A stretch of DNA of 64,000 bases from Petasospora fabianii (Eukaryota; Ascomycota; Saccharomycetes; Phaffomycetales; Wickerhamomycetaceae), in NCBI GenBank assembly GCA_022641835.1, contig CP048724.1, positions 1 to 64,000 on the forward strand, written 5' to 3'. Within the stretch, counting starts at the first letter, position 1, and each line of letters begins with the position of its first letter. The position numbers were made by a program, and so were the translations under genes. Shown one piece after another: positions 18,601 through 26,331 of this stretch. A model generated the notes under the pieces. That model saw only the letters and a list, made by a program, of their open reading frames with translations. It did not search any database and was not told where the DNA came from.

Positions 18601-18850
18601 ACGCGTTTGGCGGCGGATAGTACGGCTGCTGCTGATGAGGTGGAATCATCATCTGCTGGCGCTGTGGTCTGTTGATGGGACTCTCATGGCGCACATCGAT
18701 GGACCCGAGGTCATTGGAAAGGAGCTGGTTACGCAAGGAAGCGTTGTTGTTCGGTGGCCTAGCTGCGTGCATAGCGACCTTAGTTATATCGCTTGGGCTG
18801 AGCAGTGACTGAGGGTTGGTGAAGCTGGGAAAATCGTGGACGTGGGTCAA
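15602..18850 (-). CDS. Large Pro/Gln/Ser-rich protein with C-terminal coiled coil, unidentified
   Basis: 1082 residues from the first Met; a second Met at 18772 (MHAARPPNN) is an alternative start. Residues about 30-480 are low-complexity Pro/Gln/Asn/Ser with several PP-rich runs and short acidic Asp tracts. Residues 480-830 are Ser/Thr-rich with many SP/TP sites (for example YFKSPEKSPPKRP), suggesting kinase control. From about 860 to 1045 there is a heptad-like coiled coil (VDQLGIMEEKSSIMRELDL through LREKVKILKNENAQLEG). The build (disordered, phosphorylatable N-part, coiled-coil C-part) is typical of cortical scaffold proteins of polarity, septin or eisosome type. S. cerevisiae Epo1 is one possibility, but I could not verify it. 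No catalytic domain was seen. Confidence 0.75.
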   Translation of the reverse strand: MTHVHDFPSFTNPQSLLSPSDITKVAMHAARPPNNNASLRNQLLSNDLGSIDVRHESPINRPQRQQMMIPPHQQQPYYPPPNASYGVIQPPPSPSQKQQMHPRSRRSSVVSNNSGFNLMRFGKTKKSSANDDDDDDDDKDVIMDSSTATMMSFDDLSSIRDRGRYGLQQQTFDTAPIIPTVQTPGSRPISGASNTQYRKQMTAMKKQAYSQAGKMAKNGVDQRGMSLQMMSNPYMHDPSMQQYPDPRSNSFNTMHPPPHFMQGQGPPRPGSRANSLTTGPPPSMNNPRAYSLTSNPYQHGSPMQGHPRPPFRPQQRPPQQTFPPGPGPPPPQQRQQQGFLHPQLHRLSASSLPPSANGGTSGMPSPALQNGGLPPQGYPQQKRTSLSQQVYPPLDSPTNPAQTQLHTPPASAQSRDSYQNPGEQLNTLPHGDQSQTDAHTPSDGLSHSQPGPSWDSQSQAHAQAQAHHLSPLQERPNAATRPVNSSATTSTFAEQKPLSNGRVISDEKAVVDPTLPTSAAATAGDASSHPYSFDTRQTSGSSTLDPGRTPVLDSNHHFLAEKTIAADDNSTTSINETSFPNGESTPSPDFERAGHASTAKEAEVSPSKLPRIKALPRLSVLSIKDDDDDEDDIDLNKQRVLEPVTEDSSVPESYSQSHPQSNTPPPGQSYFKSPEKSPPKRPMSSRISPHKHMKNAVSISSMSEYSAVSDSQADLNENSKRLYQLSGVSNTNNDVFVTASQFSFMDGQKRNSGSVASASSSATDPDATPKLQRRSVDETSIKSPGSFKGFLKNLSIKKKKQEPIFETVTKQIPLKEPELSSDFTTNSSSVASKPDTLAESFVPHQAPRLGLTVDQLGIMEEKSSIMRELDLVSRELAASINREIALEEQINGGSKVQLPSDHLSQSLEVSQLLQQLNEERKKRYIAEEHVLLLEAGQKPSALELSYENDKLKSELSLKEELVNQQQNEINLLKKDVPELKSRLELVMAQTKEYETEILPKLKNEVEILRAENKNVSILREKVKILKNENAQLEGSNGLSFVSTAEDFNFNQPTRTSSPKRSSKRLASFNLISVTSSESDSRT

Positions 18851-19266
18851 CCGGTGATTTGTATGATTTGAAAACGAAAGTTGGGCAGCGAGATGTAGGA
18901 CAGCTCGACAACAACACGGATCAAGGGCTCTCCGGTTGCTGGTGCTAGTTAAAAGCGGCCGTAACTGAAACGCTGAAGCGCCTACGCTGTGTATTTTTTT
19001 TTAAGCATTCTTCCCCTGGACTCGCGGAAGCTGAACAAGAGCCGAGCCTAGATGAGAACCGTCGTAATAAAAAGAATTGTCGCAACAACTGAACTCGTAA
19101 AGGAGACTCGGTGATAGTCGGCGTCGAGTACGCCCACTGATGTAATCTACAGCTTCGTATTTGTTGCAAGGCCCGCTGTGGTGGTGTTTATTGTATGCTA
19201 GTGGGTGTGACGTCGGGCCAACCTCGGTAGCGGCCCCGGTACGTTGCCTCGAATCATGATCTTCAA
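18851..19266. other. Intergenic, promoter of the coiled-coil gene and 3' end of the MAPR gene
   Basis: 416 bp on the upstream side of the 15602-18850 gene, into which the MAPR gene (also minus) terminates. It includes GC-rich blocks near 19200-19250 and a short T run near 18993. A 74-codon minus-strand frame shows no domain. Nothing else was recognised. Confidence 0.45.
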
Positions 19267-19748
19267 TTATAGATCAACCACTTTACCGACAATGTTGTAT
19301 CTGTTGTTATTAGTAAATTTGTTGGCCGACAGGGCGGAATATACACTGTAGCAAAAACTTACCTCTGAACAAAGAAGGAAAACCAGTCATCGAGTACCTT
19401 GTGTTGTCTCTCGGTGAAGTCGTTGGTGAGATGGCTCACACTTAGATCCGTATCCTCAGGCTTGAGACTGGACTTTCCCAGTGGCCTGCTGGCGTCCCTT
19501 CCCACGAGCGCGCTGTATTTGGTACCCGGACCGTAGGCAGCCTCGTTGCGTGTGACGTCGAAGACGGTGCCCTTGATGGAAATGTAGCGTTGTGGGCGGG
19601 ATACCCCTGCGTTGTATTAGTCAGTCACATTAGGATAAGGAGATGCGGAAAACCACTTACCGTCATACTCGGCAAGCTGTGCTCGAGTGAAGGCGTCGTC
19701 CTTCGGTGGTGCTAGCTCGATGGGTTCCTTCGGGGCGAACTTTGACAT
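19267..19748 (-). CDS. Short MAPR (cytochrome b5-like haem/steroid-binding) protein, two introns
   Basis: A soluble member of the membrane-associated progesterone receptor family (Dap1/PGRMC-like), which in fungi binds haem and supports Erg11-type P450s. There are three exons: 19661-19748, 19363-19606 and 19267-19300. The introns are 54 nt (19607-19660, GTAAGT...CAG) and 62 nt (19301-19362, GTAAGT, TACTAAT, CAG). The joined 121-residue product begins MSKFAPKEPIELAPPKDD, continues with YISIKGTVFDVTRNEAAYGP, then KYSALVGRDASRPLG, and ends DDWFSFFVQRYNIVGKVVDL. The Tyr in KYSALVGRDASR aligns with the haem-ligating Tyr of PGRMC1. There is no N-terminal membrane span, unlike Dap1, so this is the short fungal form. 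Because of splicing it is invisible as a single open frame. It is divergent from PKR1, 197 bp apart. Confidence 0.88.
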
Positions 19749-19945
19749 TGTGCAGCAGGTTGTGGTTTATGTGGGTTGGCGTTTGATGCTGCCTGATGTA
19801 GTTCCTGTCACTGTTCAGAATCAGCTCGATCCGATCAACGAGCTCAGTCCCCTCTCCGCCGCGAACAAAAGTTGATCCGGGCCGACACGAACTAAACCTC
19901 TCTCTCACACAACAGTCGACACGCAGCAGACAGCGCACAACTACA

Positions 19946-20278
19946 ATGATATCCTTTCTCACCGAGCTGTGGGAGTCCATCTTCACACCAGGTACCACGC
20001 CGACGCTTGTACTCGCCACACACGCTACGTTTGCCCTGCTCGTGGTGACGCTTACCGTATTTGCCTTCCTTACAAAGTCCATCCACATCATCAACCTTCT
20101 AGTGCTCTCGCTAGTGCTATGGGGTATCTTGACCTGGTTTATCAACGAAATCAACACACTTAATTCCGAAAAGCAAAGTGAAAACACAGAGACCAAGATC
20201 ACCGAGACTAAAGCTACAACCAAGTCTGCTGCTAAGAAGCCAACATCGGTGAACACTACAAAGAAAAGAAAAGTCTAA
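19946..20278 (+). CDS. PKR1: V-ATPase assembly factor Pkr1
   Basis: A 110-residue ER membrane protein that assists assembly of the vacuolar H+-ATPase V0 sector. The start MISFLTELWESIFTPGTTP is nearly that of S. cerevisiae Pkr1 (ASFFNDLWESVFTPGTSP). Two adjacent membrane spans follow (about residues 22-43 and 47-66, with LVLWGILTWFINEIN). A hydrophilic, Lys/Thr-rich tail ends KKRKV, which resembles a basic ER-retrieval or nuclear-signal-like end and matches the charged tail of the family. The length is close to the 122-aa yeast protein. It is convergent with the next gene, with only about 68 bp between. Confidence 0.92.
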   Translation: MISFLTELWESIFTPGTTPTLVLATHATFALLVVTLTVFAFLTKSIHIINLLVLSLVLWGILTWFINEINTLNSEKQSENTETKITETKATTKSAAKKPTSVNTTKKRKV

Positions 20279-20346
20279 TGCAATATTGTTTCTTCACGTC
20301 GTCAAAAATTAATTTAGAAAAGCACATGATTTGTTCTTTTTTCGTT

Positions 20347-20946
20347 TCATACGCGCTGTAGGCGTTCGTTTTCATATCTCTGGATCTCCAGATCGAACTC
20401 TTTCTTAAACTCGGCTACATCTTCATCGTCCTTCTCTTTGTTCAACTCTGTTTCTGCATCGCTTAGCTTCTCTCCTGAATGATGTGAACGATTGTTCTTC
20501 TTCTTCCCAGAACAAACCCCTCCATCCATTCCGAGTCTTTTGGGTGAGAAGGTTCGTCTAAGGGCGTTACTGCTACTTCTCAGTAGCTTGCGGTGTTCAT
20601 CTGGTGAGTTGTAGTTGTCGCATGATGGGGTGATGGGCGACGACAAGGGCGACGCGACAACCTCATCGGGATGGTCAAACTGAGCTTCATTTGTGCGAGT
20701 GTTGATGTAGTAATAAACTGAGAGTGAAGGATCGTAGCGGATCACCCAGTCGGGTGACTGCACCACTGGCTTTGTCATTGTCGACGTTGTTGTCGATGTT
20801 GTTGTCGAGTAAAAAGAGTCTGTAGTGGTGGAGGTGGACGGTCTCATGGCACCGGTCTCTGTGTCGACTGAGAGCGACGGTTTCGCTTTGGCGGGGGACT
20901 CCAGCGAGCGGGACCGCAGCTTAATCTTGGGCAGTAGGGATACCAT
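20347..20946 (-). CDS. WW-domain protein with coiled C-terminus
   Basis: A 199-residue protein. After a Ser/Thr-rich stretch (STTTSTTTSTM) comes a single WW domain at about 65-95 (W67, the aromatic run VYYYIN at 78-82, F90, P93). The second signature Trp is Phe, a substitution tolerated in some WW domains. The rest is disordered and basic, then Glu/Lys-rich from about 155 to the end, possibly helical. WW domains bind PPxY or related proline motifs. I cannot assign a named family. It lies directly upstream of WWM1-type sequence on the same strand, so two WW-domain genes are neighbours. Confidence 0.75.
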   Translation of the reverse strand: MVSLLPKIKLRSRSLESPAKAKPSLSVDTETGAMRPSTSTTTDSFYSTTTSTTTSTMTKPVVQSPDWVIRYDPSLSVYYYINTRTNEAQFDHPDEVVASPLSSPITPSCDNYNSPDEHRKLLRSSSNALRRTFSPKRLGMDGGVCSGKKKNNRSHHSGEKLSDAETELNKEKDDEDVAEFKKEFDLEIQRYENERLQRV

Positions 20947-21318
20947 AATCTCTGTTTAAGCTGAATTCGAGGGTAGTGGAAGACAACCGCATCCACGTGA
21001 GGCTGGAGCCGTGTTTTTATTCTCTGTGGCAAACTTCTTCACCTCCTCGGCCCAAGCGGACTTTGCTCGGAGCTTGCGGCAGCTCGCGCTCACAGCGCTG
21101 GCACCTTGGCCCTCGCTCGGTGTTGTATCGCCAGCCTCGGCCGAGTTTGTCTTTTCTACCTGGGGAACTGGAGTTTACGGGGCGAGGGAATTTACCGGGG
21201 TTCTATTTCGTTTGTTGTATGTTCTACAGTCAAAGCTTTGCAACATCTTTACAGAGTAACCGATCCCATGCAGTAATATATTTGACGCCAAAAGTAATCA
21301 AAATCATATAAAAACCGT
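20947..21318. other. Intergenic between the two WW-domain genes
   Basis: 372 bp: upstream region of the 20347-20946 gene and the 3' end of WWM1 (both minus). It is fairly GC-rich near 21040-21190. Plus-strand open frames here have no domain. Nothing else was seen. Confidence 0.45.
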
Positions 21319-22016
21319 TCAGAAGTCACCGCCACCAAAATCACCACCACCAAAGTCACCACCACCATAGTCACCACCACCATAGTCACCACCACCATAA
21401 TCATCACCGTAATCGTTCACAACAACGTCTGGAGTCATCGCATTGGCAAGTAACATACCACCGAGCATACCGGCACCTGCACCAGCCAAACCATAACCCA
21501 TACCACCCATTCTTGAACCTCCCATACGGCCACCCTGCGGTTGTTGGGCGTACATCGGTTGTGGATAGCCTTGTGGTGGATAACCCTGTGGTGGATAACC
21601 CTGTTGTGGATAGCCCTGTTGTGGATAGCCCTGTGGTGGATAACCCTGTTGTGGATAGCCATGTGGTGGATATCCCTGCTGCTGTTGGTAGTAGCCAGAT
21701 CCATTGCCACCATACTGCTGTTGTGGATGCTGTTGCTGTTGCTGGAATTGTGTTCTAGTTTGCGAGTTGCTGCTGTGTGGAGAGCCAGCTGCTGCATCGT
21801 AAGATGGTGGGCTGTCAGCGTTGGGGAAAACAGTTCCTTTAGGAGCTGTCCAGTCAGACTTCTTGGTCTTTAGGTCAACGTAGAACCACTCCTTGTACCT
21901 GTACTTCTGCGTTAGTTTTGTATTCATCCAAAAAAAACGATGAAACGAACGTACTTATCATCAAACACAGCCTTATAACCGTCTGGAACCTTTGGTGGAT
22001 TGTTCTTGTCTGCCAT
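21319..22016 (-). CDS. WWM1: WW-domain protein Wwm1-like with GYPQQ and GGGDY repeats, one intron
   Basis: Exon 1 is 21955-22016 ([20 protein letters not shown] plus two bases), exon 2 is 21319-21898. The intron is 56 nt (21899-21954, GTACGT, AACTAAC, CAG). The join gives [21 protein letters not shown], matching the FDDEYQTWYYVDL core of S. cerevisiae Wwm1. The product is 213 aa. The WW domain spans residues about 10-42, and the first signature Trp is Tyr. A PPSY motif follows, then about ten GYP(Q/P)Q-type repeats, a glycine/methionine segment that could enter membranes ([17 protein letters not shown]), and a terminal ([10 protein letters not shown]) array. This repeat architecture is typical of Wwm1 and calcium-binding penta-EF-like PYG-rich proteins. 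Reading without splicing misses the N-terminus. Confidence 0.87.
21330..21410. repeat. Tandem 15-bp repeat coding [10 protein letters not shown]
   Basis: On the plus strand an ACCACCACC(A/G)TAGTC / ACCACCACCAAAGTC unit repeats about five to six times. On the minus strand it encodes the Wwm1 C-terminal GGGDY and GGGDF array. Confidence 0.85.
21555..21680. repeat. Tandem repeat coding [10 protein letters not shown]
   Basis: A 15-bp TGTGG(A/T)TAGCCCTGT-like unit occurs about eight times on the plus strand and encodes [10 protein letters not shown] pentapeptides of the Wwm1-like protein. Confidence 0.85.
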
Positions 22017-22862
22017 TATGAGTTCAAATTAGCGTTTGCCTGTCTGAGAGGGCCCAGTGTAGGTGGTAGCTTCTGGTTGGAGTAAAAGGGTCCTGCTTTA
22101 TCTTTCCTCGTTTTTGGGTGGCTGTGGCGGTTCCGGTCACCCAACTGATCTCTCCAGCGCGCGCACGATTGTCTCGGCAGCGGATCCGGGGCTCCAGAGC
22201 TTTCCACACCACGTACACACCAAAAGTTTCTGTATTGAACCGCGAATTCTCATTATTGTTAAATTGAAATCGCGTAATCTATGCTGATAAACATCTTCAA
22301 CTTAACATCTGCTAATTCGATCTATTTCACAAGCTTCTTAGGGTTGTAGCTAGGTCTTGGAAACCCTAGGGCCGAATCATTTGGTTCCATCTGATTTGCC
22401 TTATGGTTCACGCCATCCAACTGTCATTAAACCATTACTTGCTTTTGTGTTTAAATGATCAGTCCTGTTTATTCACCGGATCCACACTTGTAACTCTTAT
22501 CTCGCCACGCAGCTTGCACTCGTAATAGCGTAGCTCGCTCTTACGCCATATTGTATTGGCTCACTGGGTACGGCACCATGGCTATCAATCAGCTGGAGTT
22601 CGATATGTATCAATCATAGTTCCTCTCTGAATTCTCTACGCTATCTGATTGATACCAGCTGCTTGGTGCTCAAGGCTGCAGGGATGAAGTCAACAAGTGA
22701 TCTGTCGAAACATACGGGTACAATGCACGTGTCTTCTGATCTTATCAATTGAAGTATTTTGAATTGTCTTTTTCCCATAGTAAAAGATGATCTATAAGTC
22801 TACATTCAATTATTTGGACAACAAAATAGATAACGTCATAGAATTAACTACACATTAAACGC
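22017..22862. other. 846-bp intergenic, WWM1 upstream region
   Basis: Between the RPP0 stop and the WWM1 start, both minus. It contains TATCAATCA twice direct (22583-22591, 22608-22616) and once inverted (TGATTGATA at 22646-22654). No convincing coding frame or RNA gene was found. Nothing else was recognised. Confidence 0.5.
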
Positions 22863-23801
22863 TTAGTCGAACAAACCGAAGCCCATGTCGTCGTCAGACT
22901 CCTCAGCCTCCTCCTCAGCAGCCTCAGCTGGGGCAGCCTCAGAAGAACCAGAAGCGGCAGCAGCGGCTGGAGCAGCAGAAGCGTAGTTCTCTGGGTTCTC
23001 GATACGGTCAACAAGCTCCTCAATCTCTGGGAAGACAAACTTGGAGGCAATAGCAACGGCCAAGAGGTCCTTGTAAGAGTTGACAACAGAGTGACCAACA
23101 GATGGCAAGGTTGGGTAGTTCAAAGCCAAAGAGACAGAGGCAATGGTGTTGATGGCAGAGACAAAGTGGCCAACAAGCTCATCGTCAGTAATGTCGAGGA
23201 TAGAAGCTGGGAAGACCTGACCGTTGTCGTAAACCTGAACAATAGACAAACCGTAAGAGAATGGAGAAATGTTCAACAAGTTCAAAAGGGAAGCCTCAGA
23301 TGGACCGACCTTGGTACCAGCCTCAACGACCTTAACGTCAGAGGTAATCTCAATAGTACCTCTCTGAATCTTGGTTGGGACACCAAGAGCCTGGAAGAAA
23401 GAGGTCTTACCTGGCTCCATACCAGTGTTCATGGCCTGGACCCAAACGTCGACTGGAGCAACGGCACCAGCACGGGCTGGAGCAGCGACAGTGTTGGAAA
23501 GAACAATCTCTCTGATCTCCTTCAAGTCAGAGTTGGTGAAGATGAAACCAACGTTACCTCTGATGAATGGCAAGAGCTTCTCGAACTCTGGCAAGTCAGC
23601 AAGGAAGCCACGGATGGCTCTTCTGATCATGGTGTTCTTACCCATAAGGACAACAGCCTTACCTCTGAGAGACTTTCTAACCTCGTGCAACTGCTGGGAA
23701 GAAACATTGTCGACACCAACAACGAAGATGGACTTGTACTCCTCGAGGAGCTCTCTCAACTTGGAGAAGTATTCAACTTTCTTTTCACGAACGCCTCCCA
23801 T
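22863..23801 (-). CDS. RPP0: 60S acidic ribosomal protein P0 (uL10)
   Basis: A 312-residue P0 protein. It is the base of the P-stalk at the ribosomal GTPase-associated centre, binding 25S rRNA and two P1/P2 dimers. It opens [22 protein letters not shown], has the rRNA-binding domain ([12 protein letters not shown]) and ends with the conserved [13 protein letters not shown] shared by P-proteins and targeted by elongation factors. The open frame extends 51 codons upstream to 23954, but those codons are unlike P0. The Met at 23801 matches the family start. Codon use is strongly biased (TTG, AGA, GTC, CCA), as expected of a highly expressed gene. Upstream is a Rap1-like ACACCCAAACACC motif and an element shared with the RPL22 promoter. 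Confidence 0.97.
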   Translation of the reverse strand: MGGVREKKVEYFSKLRELLEEYKSIFVVGVDNVSSQQLHEVRKSLRGKAVVLMGKNTMIRRAIRGFLADLPEFEKLLPFIRGNVGFIFTNSDLKEIREIVLSNTVAAPARAGAVAPVDVWVQAMNTGMEPGKTSFFQALGVPTKIQRGTIEITSDVKVVEAGTKVGPSEASLLNLLNISPFSYGLSIVQVYDNGQVFPASILDITDDELVGHFVSAINTIASVSLALNYPTLPSVGHSVVNSYKDLLAVAIASKFVFPEIEELVDRIENPENYASAAPAAAAASGSSEAAPAEAAEEEAEESDDDMGFGLFD

Positions 23802-23946
23802 TTCGACTTGTATGTAGAAAGGATGTTTAAAGGATAAACTTGGTGAGAAAGAAGCTTCCACCTTGTATGTGACTACTTTGCGAATGGTAAACTCTTCACT
23901 TTTTTTCACCAGGCGCGCGCTGGCGGAGGAAGCGCACTGTTCAAAA

Positions 23947-24025
23947 ACACCCAAACACCAAAAACTGCGAAAAAACAGTATCGGGCCTGAGCCGTGACTG
24001 CCTCCACCCCTGGTGTTAGGATGTA
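23947..24025 (-). promoter_or_regulatory. RPP0 promoter elements (Rap1-like and shared RP element)
   Basis: ACACCCAAACACCA at 23947-23960 resembles the Rap1 site ACACCCATACA. CTGGTGTTAGGATGTA at 24010-24025 (reverse complement TACATCCTAACACCAG, reminiscent of the HOMOL1/Rap1 type) differs in one base from a sequence in the RPL22 promoter. Between them lies GCCGTGACTG, similar to the Homol-D box of Candida ribosomal-protein genes. All lie 145-225 bp upstream of the ATG. Confidence 0.5.
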
Positions 24026-24578
24026 TTGCGAGAAAAAAAAAAACACTAACAGCACGATTGGCGCTCGCGTAGCATAGATCTCCTAATGCGAAGCCGAGCG
24101 GTATATTTTCTTTGATATCTCATATAGCACTGGCTGTGATTTGTATCATCCTATGATTGTCCTTGTTCTCTCTCCAGCAAATTGCGCCGTGTGGCTGGAT
24201 GGTGGTGATCATTATTCTAGTCTAGTCCAAAGCAGTACATATGTGAGAGGGTCGCTTATTGTTTACGAATTTCCCGATTCGGAAATACCTGATCAGAAAC
24301 GTTGCGAGAGGTCAATTCAGCCCCACGTTTACCAGTGTAGAGCCGAGTGAGCTACTAAAAATAGGCATATCTCTTCAGTGGTGGATGTGGGATAGTTCAG
24401 AGTAAAGCTGGTGCCTGAATAGACTGTTCACGGTTCGGTTACTCAGCATTCTCGCCTAGCATTTTAGGAAAGCCTAATTTAGCCCAGTAGGAACCTACCG
24501 ATCTGTAGGTATCTTTCACTGGACCCCCAAGCAACACATTACCGTATTTGCCCTGTTTGCGCTTCTCACAAAGATGTC

Positions 24579-24592
24579 ATGACGCGCGTCAT
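24579..24592. promoter_or_regulatory. Palindrome ATGACGCGCGTCAT (paired CRE half-sites)
   Basis: A perfect 14-bp palindrome with two TGACG half-sites facing each other around CG, as for a bZIP dimer of the Sko1/CREB class with a widened centre. It lies about 250 bp before the ATG at 24841, next to a GAAGGGGCGGG (STRE-like) block. Confidence 0.4.
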
Positions 24593-24723
24593 TCCGAGAA
24601 GGGGCGGGCTGGTGTCCAAAAGAGGAAATATATATGCTGGGTAAGAATCTCGCGTTCTATTTTAAGGTCTCTCCAGACGCGCACTCAAAGATCTGATCCA
24701 TCGGGCAACGCGTTTCTCTCGTG

Positions 24724-24731
24724 TATATAAA
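24724..24731 (+). promoter_or_regulatory. TATA box of the small surface-protein gene
   Basis: TATATAAA, 110 bp upstream of the ATG at 24841. It is a good consensus at a usual distance. Confidence 0.65.
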
Positions 24732-24840
24732 GAGACCAACCTCCCTCCGTTCTCGATACATACCAACAGATTACATCCTTCTTATCATCAGAGAAAAAAA
24801 CTCCTTTGCATCTTCAGTAAACTCTTCACCCACTTTAAAA

Positions 24841-25046
24841 TGGTCTCCACTGTCTCCCTTGCCCTTGTCCCAACCGGTGCCGTCGTCTACGCTGCTAACA
24901 CTACCGCTAACACTACTGCCAACGCCACCTCTTCCAACTCCTCTTCCACCACTTCTGCTGACTCTGGTGCTGTTGCTTTGAACTTGAACTGGAAGTCTGG
25001 TGTCCTCATGGGTGCTCTTGCTGTCATCCCAGCTCTTTTGGGTTAA
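24841..25046 (+). CDS. Small secreted/membrane protein resembling Hor7/Ddr2 family
   Basis: A 68-residue protein starting at the second base of the 24840 codon block (ATG at 24841). The N-terminus MVSTVSLALVPTGAVVYA fits a signal peptide, followed by an Asn/Thr/Ser-rich middle with several N-glycosylation sequons (NTT, NTT, NAT, NSS). The C-terminal hydrophobic end is NWKSGVLMGALAVIPALLG. This layout matches the S. cerevisiae Hor7/Ddr2/YDL023-type small stress proteins and could also be processed as a GPI-anchored wall peptide. Strongly biased codons and a TATA box suggest very high expression. No enzymatic role is suggested. The C-terminus resembles that of the opposing gene at 25773-26303. 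Confidence 0.75.
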
Positions 25047-25772
25047 GATGTTTGCATAATGTTCAAATCTTCTCATTCTTGCATCCTCATGATTTTTTAA
25101 TGGCACAAGACGCTCAGGTATCGTCTCAAGAGATTTATTCTCCTGCAAAAAAGGTTTTGGTTTTCGGTTTTGTTTTATATAGTTACTTTTAATGGTATTC
25201 ATTGCTTCATTGTTTAGATAACTCAATGACTCATGTAGCAATAAATTGACGACTTTTTCGTTCATGTCGCCGTCGTGTTCAATACTTCTTAACCTTTGAC
25301 ACTACTTCTGACTGACCATAAATCATTCAAATCAGACTCCTAGCAATCACAAAAGACTACGGTTATCAAAAGCGATATAACGGCGTAAATTGTAGGCCGT
25401 CGTTGAAACATCCATCATGAAAGTACATAAGCAAGCTGGAAAGGGCCCTGGCGCAGTACATATATATGCAAAAAACAAAGAACAGAAAAAAGAAAATATA
25501 AGTATGATCATGGCCAAACATTTGTGAGGCGAGTGTTTTGAATGGGTATCTCGTATAAGCAGAGTTTCAGTGTTTGACCGTCTTAAGACAATGTGTAGTT
25601 CAGACAAAAGAACCTGTAGTGTTATTATTAAAGTAGACCGAACATCGGTACATGTTCGTTAAGAAGTGAAGAGTATCGCAGCCAGCAACATCAAAGATCA
25701 TCATGATGTGCTGGATGCACTTAGCGCTCTGATCCAAGGACGGGTATGTCTTGAATAGGTGGTGACCCACAC
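25047..25772. other. Tail-to-tail intergenic region between two small surface-protein genes
   Basis: 726 bp containing the 3' ends of both neighbours. Open frames on the minus strand (24771-25265 overlaps the plus gene; 25347-25607) show no domain and run through the well-supported 24841 gene. There are A/T-rich 3'-end signals near 25160-25190 and 25490. Nothing else was seen. Confidence 0.45.
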
Positions 25773-26303
25773 TCAAAGGAAAAGTGGGATGACCATGAGG
25801 AGAGGGATTGAGACTCTCAGTTTCCAGTTGGCATCACCTGAGATGTAATGGACAGCAGCGGCAGCCCCACTGCTTGATTTATCAAGTGATGCTGTGGAGG
25901 ATGTGGATTCTGTTGTGATGGCTCCCTCAAGTGCACCACCGTCAGAGGCAACGATGGAAGCCGCGGCTTGTGATGAAGCTAGGACGGCAATACTGGATGA
26001 GTCTGTAAGCTGTTCGAGGTCCGAGTAGAAACTTGACACGATGGACGTACACGATGATGATGACACTGAAGAACCTGCTGAGGAGATTGTGTCTCTTGTG
26101 GCTGTGCTTGGGCGGATGGCGGTAGGGAGTCCTGTGCTTGAGCTCAAGGTGGTTGTGTGGCTTCCGGAAAGGGTGGAGTCGGTGGCGAGAGCAATGATGC
26201 CCACAGAGGAGTCGGTTGCGAGGCCCATGGTGATCTGATGTGTGTTCGTGTTTTTGGTGACGTTCAGGAGTGTGTCAAGCTGTGATGATGGTTCCTGTGC
26301 CAT
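25773..26303 (-). CDS. Ser/Thr-rich protein with GPI-like C-terminus
   Basis: 176 residues from the first Met; a Met at 26228 would give 151. A TATAAATA box lies only 21-28 bp from the first ATG but 96-103 bp from the inner one, so I favour the inner start. The body is Ser/Thr/Ala-rich (SSAGSSVSSSSCTSIVSSFYSD). The C-terminus NWKLRVSIPLLMVIPLFL is a hydrophobic tail that would fit a GPI-attachment signal. No classical signal peptide is visible from either start, which is odd for a surface protein and leaves open an unannotated exon or a tail-anchored protein. The C-terminus aligns without gaps to that of the facing gene at 24841. Confidence 0.6.
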   Translation of the reverse strand: MAQEPSSQLDTLLNVTKNTNTHQITMGLATDSSVGIIALATDSTLSGSHTTTLSSSTGLPTAIRPSTATRDTISSAGSSVSSSSCTSIVSSFYSDLEQLTDSSSIAVLASSQAAASIVASDGGALEGAITTESTSSTASLDKSSSGAAAAVHYISGDANWKLRVSIPLLMVIPLFL

Positions 26304-26323
26304 TCCTTGGGGGGAACCGTCGG

Positions 26324-26331
26324 TATTTATA
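26324..26331 (-). promoter_or_regulatory. TATA box of the Ser/Thr-rich protein gene
   Basis: TATAAATA on the minus strand. The distance to the two candidate starts (21-28 bp versus 96-103 bp) helps to choose the inner Met at 26228. Confidence 0.5.

Larger units (their letters stand above)
23802..24840. other. 1-kb divergent intergenic region RPP0 / small surface protein
   Basis: RPP0 control elements occupy the left 230 bp. The rest is the long upstream region of the highly expressed small gene at 24841. It holds an inverted repeat ACCTAC/GTAGGT (24493-24510), a 14-bp perfect palindrome (24579-24592), an AGGGG (24600-24604) and a TATATAAA box (24724-24731). Short frames here (for example 24141-24350) show no coding features. 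Confidence 0.55.

Noticed and set aside
23091-23837. A 248-codon open frame antisense to RPP0
   Set aside because: Codon-bias shadow; no domain.
24771-25265. A 164-codon minus-strand frame over the small surface-protein gene
   Set aside because: The plus-strand gene has a TATA box, signal peptide and codon bias. The minus frame has none, though its end looks vaguely protein-like.
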